The position numbers and the translations under genes were made by a program. A stretch of DNA of 64,000 bases from Flagellimonas spongiicola (GTDB taxonomy: Bacteria > Bacteroidota > Bacteroidia > Flavobacteriales > Flavobacteriaceae), in the NCBI RefSeq assembly GCF_023502425.1, contig NZ_JAMFMA010000003.1, positions 660,473-724,472 of the forward strand, read 5' to 3'. The notes beneath the pieces are model-generated. The model ran no database searches and had not been told where the DNA came from. It saw only the letters and a program-made list of their open reading frames with translations. This document shows, one piece after another, positions 27,237-35,874 of the stretch. Numbering within the stretch: position 1 is the first letter of the stretch; each line of letters starts with the position of its first letter.

Positions 27237-28094
27237 ATGAAGAAATCCCGCCTTAGATTCAGTAAGCAAGAAAGAGGTGGGATTTTCTTTTTGTTGTTCC
27301 TGATTGTGCTGTTGCAATGTATTTTTCATATAATAAAATCTCGACCAGTTTCCCCTGAATCGCAATTCTTGGTGGATAATGTTCAACAAGTCAGAATTGA
27401 TAGTTTGCGCAAAAATTTACTGGTAAGGGATACAGTTCGGTTGTACCCTTTTAATCCAAATTACATCAATGACTATAAAGGTTATGTTTTAGGGATGACC
27501 TATGAGGAATTAGATCGTATATATGATTTTAGAAAGTTGGGTAATTATGTAAATTCAGCAGCCCAATTTCAAGAAGTAACCAAAGTATCGGACTCCTTGT
27601 TGGGCACCATGGTTGCATATTTCAAGTTCCCTAAACGAAAGAACTACCACAAACAAGCGACTACCTATTCAAAGAATTCAGATTCGCATTCAATTAAGCC
27701 AAAGGATATTAATCTCGCTACCGCTGAGGACCTGAAATCAATTTATGGGGTAGGAGAGGTGCTTTCTGCGAGAATTATTAAATTCAGGAATAGGCTTGGT
27801 GGATTTGTTGTGAATGAACAACTCTATGACGTGTATGGTCTGGAGCAAGAAGTGGTCCTACGCATTGTTCAGAAATTTATAGTTGAACAACCTCCCAAGA
27901 TAGAAAAGTTGAATATTAATACGGCTTCAGCCCAAGAATTAGCAAGTTTGGTTTATATAAAAAAATCGTTGGCTAATCAAATGGTGAAGTATAGAGAAGA
28001 AAAGGGTCCATATCAATCCATTGAAGATTTGTTTAACTTAAATGGATTTCCGATAAACAAAATAGAGAGAATTAAATTATATTTGTCATTATAA
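27237..28094 (+). CDS. ComEA-like helix-hairpin-helix protein with N-terminal anchor
   Basis: 285 residues. One N-terminal hydrophobic segment (about 17-34), a spacer region with a first diverged HhH-like unit, then two clear ComEA-type helix-hairpin-helix units: KDINLATAEDLKSIYGVGEV and KLNINTASAQELASLVYIKK, each followed by a hairpin. Such proteins bind DNA non-specifically, and in naturally competent bacteria ComEA pulls DNA through the periplasm. The role here is inferred; no other competence genes are in the window. Confidence -1.
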   Translation: MKKSRLRFSKQERGGIFFLLFLIVLLQCIFHIIKSRPVSPESQFLVDNVQQVRIDSLRKNLLVRDTVRLYPFNPNYINDYKGYVLGMTYEELDRIYDFRKLGNYVNSAAQFQEVTKVSDSLLGTMVAYFKFPKRKNYHKQATTYSKNSDSHSIKPKDINLATAEDLKSIYGVGEVLSARIIKFRNRLGGFVVNEQLYDVYGLEQEVVLRIVQKFIVEQPPKIEKLNINTASAQELASLVYIKKSLANQMVKYREEKGPYQSIEDLFNLNGFPINKIERIKLYLSL

Positions 28095-28107
28095 AACCAC
28101 TGATTAT

Positions 28108-29271
28108 ATGATTACGGAAACAATGTCCATGATGAACTTTGATTATTCCGAGACACAAAAAATGGTTGCAGAATCAGCTAGGGATTTTGCCCAGCAGTAC
28201 ATTCAGCCCTATGTAATGGAATGGGATGAAAGCCAAACATTCCCAATCGAAGTATTTAAGAAGGCAGGTGAATTGGGTTTCATGGGTGTTTTGGTGCCAG
28301 AAGAATTAGGTGGCTCGGGATTGGGCTATCATGAATACATTGCAATTTTAGAAGAAATTTCAAAGGTAGATCCATCCATTGGTCTATCAGTTGCAGCGCA
28401 TAACTCCTTATGTACTAATCATATCCTTTCCTTTGGAAACGAAGAACAGAAGCAACGCTGGATTCCTAAATTGGCGACCGCCGAATGGATCGGCGCATGG
28501 GGATTAACAGAGCATAATACCGGGTCTGATGCAGGAGGAATGAATACGACCGCAGTCAAGGATGGTGATCATTGGGTGTTAAATGGTGCAAAAAACTTCA
28601 TTACCCACGGAAAGAGTGGAGATATTGCAGTTGTAATTGCCCGTACCGGCGAAAAAGGAGATAGTCATGGGATGACAGCCTTCGCTATTGAAAAAGGAAC
28701 CCCGGGATTTACCAGTGGGAAAAAGGAAAACAAGTTGGGCATGCGTGCCAGCGAAACAGCTGAATTGATTTTTTCGGATTGCCGAATCCCAGATGCGAAT
28801 AGATTGGGAGAAATAGGAGATGGATTTATCCAGTCCATGAAGGTGTTGGATGGCGGACGAATTTCAATAGGTGCGTTATCCTTAGGTGTTGCCAAAGGCG
28901 CTTATGAAGCTGCATTGCAGTATTCCAAGGAAAGAGTCCAATTTGGTAAGCCAATCAGTCAATTCCAAGGTGTATCCTTTAAGTTGGCGGATGCTGCTAC
29001 CGAGATTGAGGCAGCTGAATTACTGTTACACAAATCAGCATTTCTTAAAAATGAAGGAAGGCCGGTTACCAAGTTAGGCGCCATGAGTAAGATGTTCGCT
29101 TCGGAAATCTGTGTAAAAATAGCAAATGATGCCGTACAGATTCATGGAGGTTATGGATACACCAAAGATTTTCCTGTCGAGAAATTTTACAGGGATTCCA
29201 AGTTATGTACCATAGGGGAAGGGACCACGGAAATCCAAAAATTGGTAATTTCAAGAAATATACTAAAGTAA
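28108..29271 (+). CDS. acyl-CoA dehydrogenase
   Basis: 387 residues at most; FAD enzyme of fatty-acid or branched-chain oxidation. WGLTEHNTGSDAGGMNT is the substrate/FAD loop, IHGGYGYTKDFPVEKFYRD and IGEGTTEIQ are the C-terminal signatures with the catalytic Glu region. Several ATG codons crowd the start (28108, 28123, 28129, 28132); the one giving MNFDYSETQKM at 28132 looks most like relatives. Substrate chain length is not readable from sequence. The -33 box of the rpsU promoter lies right behind its stop. Confidence -1.
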   Translation: MITETMSMMNFDYSETQKMVAESARDFAQQYIQPYVMEWDESQTFPIEVFKKAGELGFMGVLVPEELGGSGLGYHEYIAILEEISKVDPSIGLSVAAHNSLCTNHILSFGNEEQKQRWIPKLATAEWIGAWGLTEHNTGSDAGGMNTTAVKDGDHWVLNGAKNFITHGKSGDIAVVIARTGEKGDSHGMTAFAIEKGTPGFTSGKKENKLGMRASETAELIFSDCRIPDANRLGEIGDGFIQSMKVLDGGRISIGALSLGVAKGAYEAALQYSKERVQFGKPISQFQGVSFKLADAATEIEAAELLLHKSAFLKNEGRPVTKLGAMSKMFASEICVKIANDAVQIHGGYGYTKDFPVEKFYRDSKLCTIGEGTTEIQKLVISRNILK

Positions 29272-29272
29272 G

Positions 29273-29305
29273 TTTGTACAGTTAGAATTATTACCTGTAT
29301 ATTTG
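29273..29305 (+). promoter_or_regulatory. rpsU promoter
   Basis: TTTG (29273-29276), 21-bp spacer, TATATTTG (29298-29305): both Bacteroidota boxes are exact. The start site should be near 29310, just at the small hairpin CCCAA/TTGGG (29310-29325). Confidence -1.
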
Positions 29306-29337
29306 CACGCCCAACGAAAATTGGGAAATTCTAAAAG

Positions 29338-29345
29338 AAAGGAGG
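29338..29345 (+). promoter_or_regulatory. strong Shine-Dalgarno sequence of rpsU
   Basis: AAAGGAGG ends 9 bases before the rpsU ATG at 29355. It is nearly a perfect complement of the 16S 3' end, and the only such site I saw in the window; other genes lack one. In Flavobacterium the anti-SD is sequestered on the ribosome by bS21 and neighbours, and rpsU keeps an SD for autoregulation; this site fits that scheme. Confidence -1.
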
Positions 29346-29354
29346 TTGTAGCCT

Positions 29355-29549
29355 ATGTTAATTATACCAGTAAAAGAAGGAGAAAACATCGATAGAGCTT
29401 TAAAGCGTTTTAAGCGTAAGTTTGATAAGACAGGTACTATGCGTCAATTGAGAAAGAGACAGCAGTTCACAAAACCTTCTGTTAAGCGTAGAGCCGAAAT
29501 TCAAAAAGCTCAATATATACAAGGACTAAGAGACCAAGAAGAAATCTAG
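29355..29549 (+). CDS. rpsU: 30S ribosomal protein bS21
   Basis: 64 residues: MLIIPVKEGENIDRALKRFKRK start, highly basic, with the C-terminal extension typical of Bacteroidota bS21. Binds near the 16S 3' end and, in this phylum, helps hide the anti-Shine-Dalgarno. Single-gene unit with its own promoter, an AGGAGG site and a terminator, consistent with autoregulation of bS21 supply. Confidence -1.
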   Translation: MLIIPVKEGENIDRALKRFKRKFDKTGTMRQLRKRQQFTKPSVKRRAEIQKAQYIQGLRDQEEI

Positions 29550-29571
29550 GTTTTAGTTCAAAGACATTTTA

Positions 29572-29608
29572 AAAATCCTGCTACAATTTTTGTGGCAGGA
29601 TTTTTTAT
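29572..29608 (+). terminator. terminator after rpsU
   Basis: 10-bp stem AAAATCCTGC / GCAGGATTTT (29572-29581, 29595-29604) extended by ACAA/TTGT in the loop and followed by T-rich sequence. Confidence -1.
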
Positions 29609-29634
29609 TTTCAAGAATTCGATAATTTTGGAGC

Positions 29635-30528
29635 ATGTCCATCAGCGCCTTTACGTCTTACTTAGAGTTTGAGCGAAACTATTCAAAGCATACCATTACT
29701 GCTTACAAAAAGGATTTGATGGATTTTTCGGGTTTTATTTTGGAGGAATTTGATGAACCTACAATTGATCATATTGGATATAACCTTATACGCAGTTGGA
29801 TAGTCCATCTTGTAGATCAAGGAATAACAACTCGTAGTGTAAATAGGAAAGTTTCTTCACTGAGAGCCTATTATCGTTTTTTACAAAAGACGGAACAAAT
29901 CACTGCATCACCTTTGGTGAAGCACAAAGCATTAAAAACGCAAAAGAAGTTGGAGGTGCCATTTTCAGAAATTGAAATGTCCAAGATTATCCAAGACATT
30001 CCTTTTTCAGATGATTTTGAAGGCATGCGGGACAAGTTGATAATCGAACTGCTTTACACCACCGGGATGCGCCGATCCGAATTAGTAAACCTGAAGCGCA
30101 ATGACATTGCAGCTGATTATAAAACCATAAAGGTATTGGGCAAGCGTAATAAGGAGCGGATTATACCGCTTTTGCCTACACTCAAACCGTTTATCGAGCA
30201 CTATCTAGAACATAGAAATGCTTTAAAATCAATACAAGCCCCTGCATTTTTATTTTTGACCAAAAGCGGTTCTAAAATTTATGAAACACTTGTTTATCGC
30301 ATCATAAATAAGTATTTTAGTTTGGTATCCCCTAAGGTTAAAAAAAGTCCACATATACTTAGACATACCTTTGCAACGCATATGCTTAATAGGGGAGCTG
30401 ACTTGAATTCCGTGAAGGAATTGTTAGGGCACAGTAGTTTGGCGTCTACCCAGGTTTATACCCATAACAGTATCGCCGAACTAAAAAAAGTTCATCTGAA
30501 AGCCCATCCCAGAAACAAGAAAGATTGA
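29635..30528 (+). CDS. xerC: XerC-type tyrosine recombinase
   Basis: 297 residues. N-terminal SAM-like core-binding domain (about 1-90) and catalytic domain with all active-site residues: Arg146 (TTGMRRSEL), Lys170 (VLGKRNKER), His240 and Arg243 (HILRHTF), His266 (LGHSS) and nucleophile Tyr275 (VYTH). Length and layout fit the chromosomal dimer-resolution enzyme XerC rather than an integron or phage integrase. No dif site was identified nearby. Confidence -1.
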   Translation: MSISAFTSYLEFERNYSKHTITAYKKDLMDFSGFILEEFDEPTIDHIGYNLIRSWIVHLVDQGITTRSVNRKVSSLRAYYRFLQKTEQITASPLVKHKALKTQKKLEVPFSEIEMSKIIQDIPFSDDFEGMRDKLIIELLYTTGMRRSELVNLKRNDIAADYKTIKVLGKRNKERIIPLLPTLKPFIEHYLEHRNALKSIQAPAFLFLTKSGSKIYETLVYRIINKYFSLVSPKVKKSPHILRHTFATHMLNRGADLNSVKELLGHSSLASTQVYTHNSIAELKKVHLKAHPRNKKD

Positions 30529-30585
30529 TTTCTTGTAAAGTTTAACCAAAGCTACTATCGTCGGTAGCCCTAAAAACAACATCTT

Positions 30586-30888
30586 ATGAAGGTAAATGCA
30601 CAATCGGTAAATTTTGTTGCGGATGCAAAACTCATTGAATTTATTCAAAGACGTATGGACAAGCTGGAAACATTTTATGATAAAGTAATTGGTTCCGATG
30701 TTTATTTGAAGGTTGAAAATACCAGTGCTAAGGAAAATAAGATAGTGGAGATCAAATTGTTGGTACCTAGAGATCAATTCATTGTAAAAAAACAATGTAA
30801 GTCATTTGAAGAAGCAGTGGATTCTGCCTGTAACTCGCTGGAAAGACAGCTAGTAAAAAAGAAGGAAAAATTAAGGGCAAAAGCTTGA
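30586..30888 (+). CDS. hpf: ribosome hibernation-promoting factor, short form
   Basis: 100 residues, single HPF/RaiA beta-alpha-beta domain: MKVNAQSVNFVADAKLIEFIQRR start and a basic C-terminus (KKKEKLRAKA). Binds the 30S decoding site and silences ribosomes in slow growth. Short form, without the long C-terminal dimerisation domain. Transcribed toward the tRNA/tuf cluster but separated by a hairpin terminator and the cluster promoter. Confidence -1.
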   Translation: MKVNAQSVNFVADAKLIEFIQRRMDKLETFYDKVIGSDVYLKVENTSAKENKIVEIKLLVPRDQFIVKKQCKSFEEAVDSACNSLERQLVKKKEKLRAKA

Positions 30889-30909
30889 TGAAAATTTTTT
30901 CAAAAATAT

Positions 30910-30939
30910 TTTGAATAAACAAATAAATCTATACATTTG
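30910..30939 (+). promoter_or_regulatory. promoter of the tRNA-tuf-rpo cluster
   Basis: TTTG (30910-30913), 18-bp spacer, TACATTTG (30932-30939): exact Bacteroidota boxes. The predicted start falls inside the following hairpin, so the promoter overlaps the terminator region of hpf. Confidence -1.
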
Positions 30940-30940
30940 C

Positions 30941-30968
30941 AGTCCGTTAGAAATAGCGGACTTTTTTT
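30941..30968 (+). terminator. hairpin-T-run overlapping the cluster promoter start
   Basis: Stem AGTCCGTTA / TAGCGGACT with a GAAA tetraloop (30941-30962, one G-T pair) followed by seven T. A good intrinsic terminator for hpf, but it begins at the expected start site of the tRNA promoter just upstream. Confidence -1.
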
Positions 30969-30989
30969 ATGCAAAAAAGGCTCTAAAAA

Positions 30990-31063
30990 GCCGATGTAGC
31001 TCAGCTGGCTAGAGCAGCTGATTTGTAATCAGCAGGTCGTGGGTTCGAGTCCCTCCATCGGCT
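30990..31063 (+). tRNA. tRNA-Thr (anticodon TGT)
   Basis: Cloverleaf folds: acceptor GCCGATG/CATCGGC, anticodon loop with TGT inside TGATTTGTAATCA, T-arm GTTCGAGTC. No encoded CCA. First of five tRNAs in the tuf cluster. Confidence -1.
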
Positions 31064-31085
31064 CGTAAGTTACTGAAAATAAGGC

Positions 31086-31168
31086 GGGGAGATACTCAAG
31101 CGGCCAACGAGGACAGACTGTAAATCTGTTGGTTTTCACCTTCGCAGGTTCGAATCCTGCTCTCCCCA
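31086..31168 (+). tRNA. tRNA-Tyr (anticodon GTA)
   Basis: Acceptor GGGGAGA/TCTCCCC, anticodon GTA in ACTGTAAATCT, long variable arm of a class II tRNA (as expected for Tyr), T-arm GTTCGAATC. 83 bases. Confidence -1.
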
Positions 31169-31248
31169 CAAAGTGTTGTTCAAAAAACAGCCAAAGTGGA
31201 AAGGTTTTTTTGAAATATTGAATGCCATTGGATTTTTATCCAAAAAAT

Positions 31249-31321
31249 GCGGGAGTAGCTCAGTTGGTAGAGCGTCAGCCTTCCAAGCTGAATGTCGCCG
31301 GTTCGAACCCGGTCTCCCGCT
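31249..31321 (+). tRNA. tRNA-Gly (anticodon TCC)
   Basis: Acceptor GCGGGAG/CTCCCGC, anticodon loop CTTCCAA giving TCC, T-loop GTTCGAACC. 73 bases. Confidence -1.
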
Positions 31322-31403
31322 CTAAAAGTCATCCTTGCGAAAGCAAGAATCTCTTCCAATTAAAATGGGAGGACTATTTGAAGTAGTTGATTCAACACTT
31401 TAC

Positions 31404-31475
31404 GCCGGTGTAGCTCAGGGGTAGAGCGTTTCCTTGGTAAGGAAGAGGTCACGAGTTCAAATCTCGTCATTGGCT
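31404..31475 (+). tRNA. tRNA-Thr (anticodon GGT)
   Basis: Acceptor GCCGGTG/CATTGGC (two G-T pairs), anticodon GGT in CCTTGGTAAGG, T-loop GTTCAAATC. Second Thr tRNA of the cluster, 50 bp before tuf. Confidence -1.
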
Positions 31476-31525
31476 CAAAACGATTTGTACACTAATATTA
31501 TAAACTAAGATTAAATTTATTTAAA

Positions 31526-32713
31526 ATGGCAAAGGAAACTTTTGATCGTTCCAAACCGCACTTAAATATTGGTACTATTGGACACGTGGATCACGGTAAA
31601 ACTACGCTGACCGCTGCTATTACTACCGTATTGGCTAATGCGGGTCTTTCAGAGCTTAGAAGCTTTGATTCTATTGATAATGCTCCTGAAGAAAAAGAAA
31701 GGGGTATTACAATTAACACTTCTCACGTAGAGTATCAAACCCAAAACCGTCACTACGCTCACGTTGACTGTCCAGGTCACGCGGATTACGTAAAGAACAT
31801 GGTTACTGGTGCTGCTCAAATGGACGGTGCTATCTTGGTTGTTGCTGCAACTGATGGTCCTATGCCACAAACTCGTGAGCACATCCTTCTTGGTCGCCAG
31901 GTAGGTATTCCTAGAATCGTTGTTTTCTTGAACAAAGTTGACATGGTTGACGATGAAGAGCTTTTGGAACTTGTTGAAATGGAAGTAAGAGAATTGCTTT
32001 CTTTCTATGAGTACGATGGTGACAACGGACCTGTAATCTCTGGTTCTGCTCTTGGGGCATTGAACGGTGAGCAGAAATGGGTTGACACTGTTATGGAGTT
32101 GATGGCTGCTGTTGATGAGTGGATCGAACTTCCAAAAAGAGATGTTGACAAGGATTTCTTGATGCCTGTTGAAGATGTGTTCACCATTACTGGTCGTGGT
32201 ACAGTTGCTACTGGTCGTATTGAGACTGGAGTTGCTAACACTGGTGATGCTGTTGATATCATTGGTATGGGTGCTGAGAAATTGGCTTCAACCATTACAG
32301 GGGTAGAGATGTTCCGTAAGATTTTGGATAGAGGTGAAGCTGGTGATAACGTTGGTATCCTTTTGAGAGGTATTGAAAAATCCGACATCAAAAGAGGTAT
32401 GGTAATCTGTAAGCCAGGTTCTGTTAAGCCACATGCTAAATTCAAAGCTGAGGTTTATATCCTTAAAAAAGAAGAAGGTGGTCGTCACACACCATTCCAC
32501 AACAACTACCGTCCTCAGTTCTACGTAAGAACAACTGACGTAACAGGTAACATTGGTCTTCCTGATGGAGTTGAAATGGTAATGCCAGGTGATAACTTGA
32601 CTATCAATGTTGATTTGATCCAGCCAATCGCATTGAGCGTTGGTCTACGTTTCGCTATCCGTGAAGGTGGTAGAACTGTAGGTGCCGGTCAGGTTACTGA
32701 GATTCTAGATTAA
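31526..32713 (+). CDS. tuf: translation elongation factor Tu
   Basis: 395 residues. [16 protein letters not shown]-loop, [12 protein letters not shown] switch, NKVDMVDD specificity motif; three-domain length. Delivers aminoacyl-tRNA to the ribosome. Flanked by tRNA genes on both sides and followed by a long hairpin without a T run. Codon use here is visibly biased, as for a highly expressed gene. Confidence -1.
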   Translation: MAKETFDRSKPHLNIGTIGHVDHGKTTLTAAITTVLANAGLSELRSFDSIDNAPEEKERGITINTSHVEYQTQNRHYAHVDCPGHADYVKNMVTGAAQMDGAILVVAATDGPMPQTREHILLGRQVGIPRIVVFLNKVDMVDDEELLELVEMEVRELLSFYEYDGDNGPVISGSALGALNGEQKWVDTVMELMAAVDEWIELPKRDVDKDFLMPVEDVFTITGRGTVATGRIETGVANTGDAVDIIGMGAEKLASTITGVEMFRKILDRGEAGDNVGILLRGIEKSDIKRGMVICKPGSVKPHAKFKAEVYILKKEEGGRHTPFHNNYRPQFYVRTTDVTGNIGLPDGVEMVMPGDNLTINVDLIQPIALSVGLRFAIREGGRTVGAGQVTEILD

Positions 32714-32734
32714 ATCTTTTTACAATAAATAGTG

Positions 32735-32774
32735 CACTAAAGGGTGTTCCGCTTTTGCGGAATACCTTTCAGTG
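32735..32774 (+). other. long hairpin between tuf and tRNA-Trp
   Basis: 18-bp stem with one mismatch and two G-T pairs around a TTTT loop (GTTCCGC...GCGGAA core). There is no T run after it, so it may be an RNase processing site for the tRNA-Trp or a Rho-type element rather than an intrinsic terminator. Confidence -1.
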
Positions 32775-32783
32775 TAAATATAA

Positions 32784-32856
32784 ACGGGTGTAGCTCAGTT
32801 GGTAGAGCACTGGTCTCCAAAACCAGGTGTCGGGAGTTCGAGTCTCTCCTCCCGTG
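32784..32856 (+). tRNA. tRNA-Trp (anticodon CCA)
   Basis: Anticodon loop CTCCAAA inside CTGGT/ACCAG stem gives CCA. Acceptor ACGGGTG/CTCCCGT has one apparent T-T mismatch at the second-last pair. T-loop GTTCGAGTC. Lies between tuf and secE as in many bacteria. Confidence -1.
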
Positions 32857-32875
32857 CAAAAAATACGAATAAAAC

Positions 32876-33064
32876 ATGATCACTTACATTAAGGAATCTT
32901 TTGAGGAATTAAAGAGCAATGTTACGTGGCTAGACAGGGAAAAAGCTTCCAATCTTATGGTTGTGGTTGCGGTGTTTTCCATTTTGTTTGCGTTGGCTAC
33001 ATGGGGAGTTGATTCCCTATTCAGTAAGTTGATTCGTTTGTATTTTGATAATGTAATAGGATAA
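32876..33064 (+). CDS. secE: preprotein translocase subunit SecE
   Basis: 62 residues with one C-terminal transmembrane helix (about 27-48) and an amphipathic N-terminal part, the minimal SecE form. Essential Sec translocon subunit with SecY. 19 bp after tRNA-Trp; six bases separate its stop from the nusG ATG. Confidence -1.
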   Translation: MITYIKESFEELKSNVTWLDREKASNLMVVVAVFSILFALATWGVDSLFSKLIRLYFDNVIG

Positions 33065-33070
33065 TTGGAT

Positions 33071-33622
33071 ATGTCTGAGGTTCTGGAGAAAAAATGGTAC
33101 GTAGTAAGGGCGGTCAGTGGTCAAGAAAACAAGATCAAAGGCTATATTGAAAGTGAGGTAGAGCGCAATGGTTTTGGCGATTACCTTGAAGAAGTCCTTG
33201 TTCCTACCGAAAAGGTTGTTCAGATCCGAAACGGAAAGAAGATAAACAAAGAACGTGTTTACTTTCCAGGTTATATCATGATTAAAGCGAACCTTGGTGG
33301 TGAAATGGTGCATATCATTCGTTCCATTACCAATGTGATTGGATTTTTAGGAGAAACCAAAGGTGGTGATCCTGTTCCATTACGTAAGACCGAGGTAAAC
33401 CGTATGCTTGGTAAGGTTGATGAATTGGCGGTGAATACTGACAATGTGGCCATACCATTCGTATTAGGTGAAACGGTCAAGGTTATTGATGGTCCTTTCA
33501 ACGGGTTCAATGGAACTGTTGAGAAAATCAATGAAGAGAAACGAAAGCTTGAGGTTATGGTGAAGATTTTCGGTAGAAAAACACCCTTGGAGCTTAGTTA
33601 TATGCAAGTTGAAAAAATATAA
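33071..33622 (+). CDS. nusG: transcription termination/antitermination factor NusG
   Basis: 183 residues. NGN domain beginning KKWYVVRAVSGQENKIKGY and a C-terminal KOW domain (GPFNGFNGTVEKINEEKRKL). Couples RNA polymerase to ribosomes and Rho. The start ATG is at 33071; a TTG two codons earlier abuts the secE stop. Usual secE-nusG pair. Confidence -1.
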   Translation: MSEVLEKKWYVVRAVSGQENKIKGYIESEVERNGFGDYLEEVLVPTEKVVQIRNGKKINKERVYFPGYIMIKANLGGEMVHIIRSITNVIGFLGETKGGDPVPLRKTEVNRMLGKVDELAVNTDNVAIPFVLGETVKVIDGPFNGFNGTVEKINEEKRKLEVMVKIFGRKTPLELSYMQVEKI

Positions 33623-33623
33623 A

Positions 33624-33647
33624 CAGAAATCAGAAATCTGATTTCTG
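33624..33647 (+). other. perfect inverted repeat between nusG and rplK
   Basis: CAGAAATCAG-AAAT-CTGATTTCTG, 10-bp arms and no T run, right behind the nusG stop. May be a partial stop, a processing site or a stabilising structure. Confidence -1.
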
Positions 33648-33728
33648 AATAATTAAGAATAGTAGAGCTGTTACAAATATAAAGTTGTGTTGCTTCCAAT
33701 TGACACACTTTCATTTTAATTAAAAACA

Positions 33729-34166
33729 ATGGCAAAAGAAGTAGATAAGGTAGTTAAATTACAAGTTAGGGGAGGTGCTGCGAATCCATCGCCACCGGTT
33801 GGACCCGCCTTAGGTGCTGCTGGTGTTAACATCATGGAGTTCTGTAAGCAATTTAATGCGCGTACACAGGATAAACCGGGTAAAGTATTACCTGTTGTTA
33901 TCACCGTTTACAAAGACAAATCTTTCGAATTTGTTGTAAAAACACCACCCGCGGCAGTTCAATTGTTGGAAGCAGCTAAGATTAAAAAAGGATCTGGCGA
34001 ACCTAACAGGGTTAAATCCGGAAGTGTTTCCTGGGATCAAGTAAAGCAAATCGCTGAAGACAAAATGGTCGATTTGAATGCATTTACAGTGGAATCTGCA
34101 ATGAGTATGGTTGCGGGTACTGCACGTTCTATGGGACTTAAAGTAGCTGGTAAAAGACCTTTTTAA
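33729..34166 (+). CDS. rplK: 50S ribosomal protein uL11
   Basis: 145 residues. [25 protein letters not shown] is close to the L11 N-terminal consensus (Pro-rich binding face), and the C-terminal RNA-binding domain ends [12 protein letters not shown]. Binds 23S GTPase centre. First of the L11-L1-L10-L7/L12 genes, 106 bp after nusG. Confidence -1.
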   Translation: MAKEVDKVVKLQVRGGAANPSPPVGPALGAAGVNIMEFCKQFNARTQDKPGKVLPVVITVYKDKSFEFVVKTPPAAVQLLEAAKIKKGSGEPNRVKSGSVSWDQVKQIAEDKMVDLNAFTVESAMSMVAGTARSMGLKVAGKRPF

Positions 34167-34184
34167 AATCTAAAGCAATTTATA

Positions 34185-34877
34185 ATGGCAAGATTGACTA
34201 AAAAGCAAAAAGAAGCCAATTCCAAAATAGATAAGAATAAATTGTATTCTTTGGAAGAGGCATCTGCTTTGGTAAAAGAAATAACCAATGTAAAGTTTGA
34301 CGCTTCAATTGACCTTGCAGTTCGTTTGGGTGTAGATCCACGAAAAGCAAATCAAATGGTGCGTGGCGTTGTAACCCTTCCTCACGGAACCGGTAAAGAC
34401 GTTAAAGTTTTGGCATTGGTGACTCCAGATAAAGAGGCGGAGGCTAAAGAAGCTGGCGCAGACTTTGTGGGATTAGATGAGTATTTGGAAAAAATCAAAG
34501 GCGGTTGGACTGATGTTGATGTAATCATCACTATGCCAAGCGTAATGGGTAAACTTGGGCCTCTAGGTAGAGTTTTAGGTCCAAGAGGTTTAATGCCTAA
34601 CCCTAAAACCGGTACGGTAACTATGGATGTTGCAAAAGCAGTATCTGAAGTAAAGGCTGGTAAGATTGATTTTAAAGTAGATAAAACAGGAATTGTACAT
34701 GCGGCAATAGGAAAAGCTTCTTTTTCTGCAGATAAGATTGCAGGCAATGCCAAAGAGTTATTGGATACTTTGGTAAGAATGAAGCCAGCTGCAGCAAAAG
34801 GCGTTTATATGAAAAGCGTTTATTTGTCAAGTACCATGAGTCCTAGTGTTCAACTAGATCCAAAAGCAGTTTCATAA
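34185..34877 (+). CDS. rplA: 50S ribosomal protein uL1
   Basis: 230 residues. [20 protein letters not shown] and NPKTGTVT are the L1 signature. Part of the L1 stalk; in other bacteria L1 also represses the rplK-rplA message. 18 bp after rplK. Confidence -1.
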   Translation: MARLTKKQKEANSKIDKNKLYSLEEASALVKEITNVKFDASIDLAVRLGVDPRKANQMVRGVVTLPHGTGKDVKVLALVTPDKEAEAKEAGADFVGLDEYLEKIKGGWTDVDVIITMPSVMGKLGPLGRVLGPRGLMPNPKTGTVTMDVAKAVSEVKAGKIDFKVDKTGIVHAAIGKASFSADKIAGNAKELLDTLVRMKPAAAKGVYMKSVYLSSTMSPSVQLDPKAVS

Positions 34878-34899
34878 CTGGTAGTTCAATATTTTAATT

Positions 34900-35418
34900 A
34901 TGACAAGAGAAGAAAAAGCAATCGTAATAGAAGACTTGACTGCACAGTTGGCTGATAATGCCAATATTTATTTGGCAGATATTTCAGGATTGAATGCTGT
35001 TGACACCTCCAATTTGAGAAGAGCGTGTTTCAAGGCAAACATTAAACTTGCGGTAGTAAAGAACACTTTGCTTTCAAAAGCAATGGAAGCTTCTGATAAG
35101 GAATTTGGGGATCTTCCTGAAGTTTTAAAAGGAAATACATCGATGATGTTTTCTGAAACTGGGAACGCCCCTGCGAAACTTATCAAGAACTTTAGAAAAA
35201 AATCAGATAAACCTGTATTGAAAGGAGCTTTTGTTGAAGAAGCAATATTCATTGGTGATGAAAACCTTGAGGCACTTGTAAACATCAAGTCCAAAGAGGA
35301 AGTTATCGGGGATATCATCGGATTGTTGCAATCACCGGCCAAGAATGTTATTTCTGGTCTTAAATCAGGTGGTGGTAAACTTGCCGGTATCCTTAAGACT
35401 TTATCTGAAAAAGAATAA
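34900..35418 (+). CDS. rplJ: 50S ribosomal protein uL10
   Basis: 172 residues, L10 with the N-terminal rRNA-binding part (NLRRACFKANIKLAVVKNTLL) and C-terminal helix for L7/L12 dimers. Only 22 bp after rplA, so there is no room for an E. coli-like L10 leader. Confidence -1.
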   Translation: MTREEKAIVIEDLTAQLADNANIYLADISGLNAVDTSNLRRACFKANIKLAVVKNTLLSKAMEASDKEFGDLPEVLKGNTSMMFSETGNAPAKLIKNFRKKSDKPVLKGAFVEEAIFIGDENLEALVNIKSKEEVIGDIIGLLQSPAKNVISGLKSGGGKLAGILKTLSEKE

Positions 35419-35472
35419 TTCGCGCACAATTAACTAAGTATATTTTAAAAATTTTTATTAAACGATAGAAAA

Positions 35473-35853
35473 ATGGCAGATTTAAAAGATTTTGCAGAAC
35501 AGTTGGTTAACCTAACAGTAAAAGAGGTAAACGAGTTGGCCGACATTTTAAAAGAAGAATACGGTATTGAGCCTGCTGCTGCTGCAGTAGCTGTTGCTGG
35601 TGGTGCTGCTGCTGGTGGTGGTGAAGAAGCTGCTGAGGAAAAATCAGAATTTGATGTAATCCTTAAAGCTGCTGGTGCTTCCAAATTGGCTGTTGTTAAA
35701 CTTGTAAAAGAGTTGACTGGTCTTGGATTGAAAGATGCTAAAGACATCGTTGACAGCGCTCCTAAAGCTGTTAAAGAAGGTGTTGCCAAAGATGAGGCAG
35801 AAGGTATCAAAAAATCATTGGAAGAAGCTGGAGCAGAAGTTGAGCTTAAATAA
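35473..35853 (+). CDS. rplL: 50S ribosomal protein bL7/bL12
   Basis: 126 residues: N-terminal dimer domain, Ala/Gly-rich hinge (about 33-55), then C-terminal domain [20 protein letters not shown]. Multi-copy stalk protein recruiting elongation factors. Confidence -1.
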   Translation: MADLKDFAEQLVNLTVKEVNELADILKEEYGIEPAAAAVAVAGGAAAGGGEEAAEEKSEFDVILKAAGASKLAVVKLVKELTGLGLKDAKDIVDSAPKAVKEGVAKDEAEGIKKSLEEAGAEVELK

Positions 35854-35874
35854 TAGCTTTTACCATACAAAATT

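Noticed and set aside
29635..30528. Tyrosine recombinase as a sign of an integrated element
   Set aside because: Length, active-site set and setting between rpsU and hpf fit housekeeping XerC; no attachment-site repeats or phage genes around it.
32005..32445. 146-codon leftward frame inside tuf
   Set aside because: Antisense of a highly conserved gene with biased codon use.
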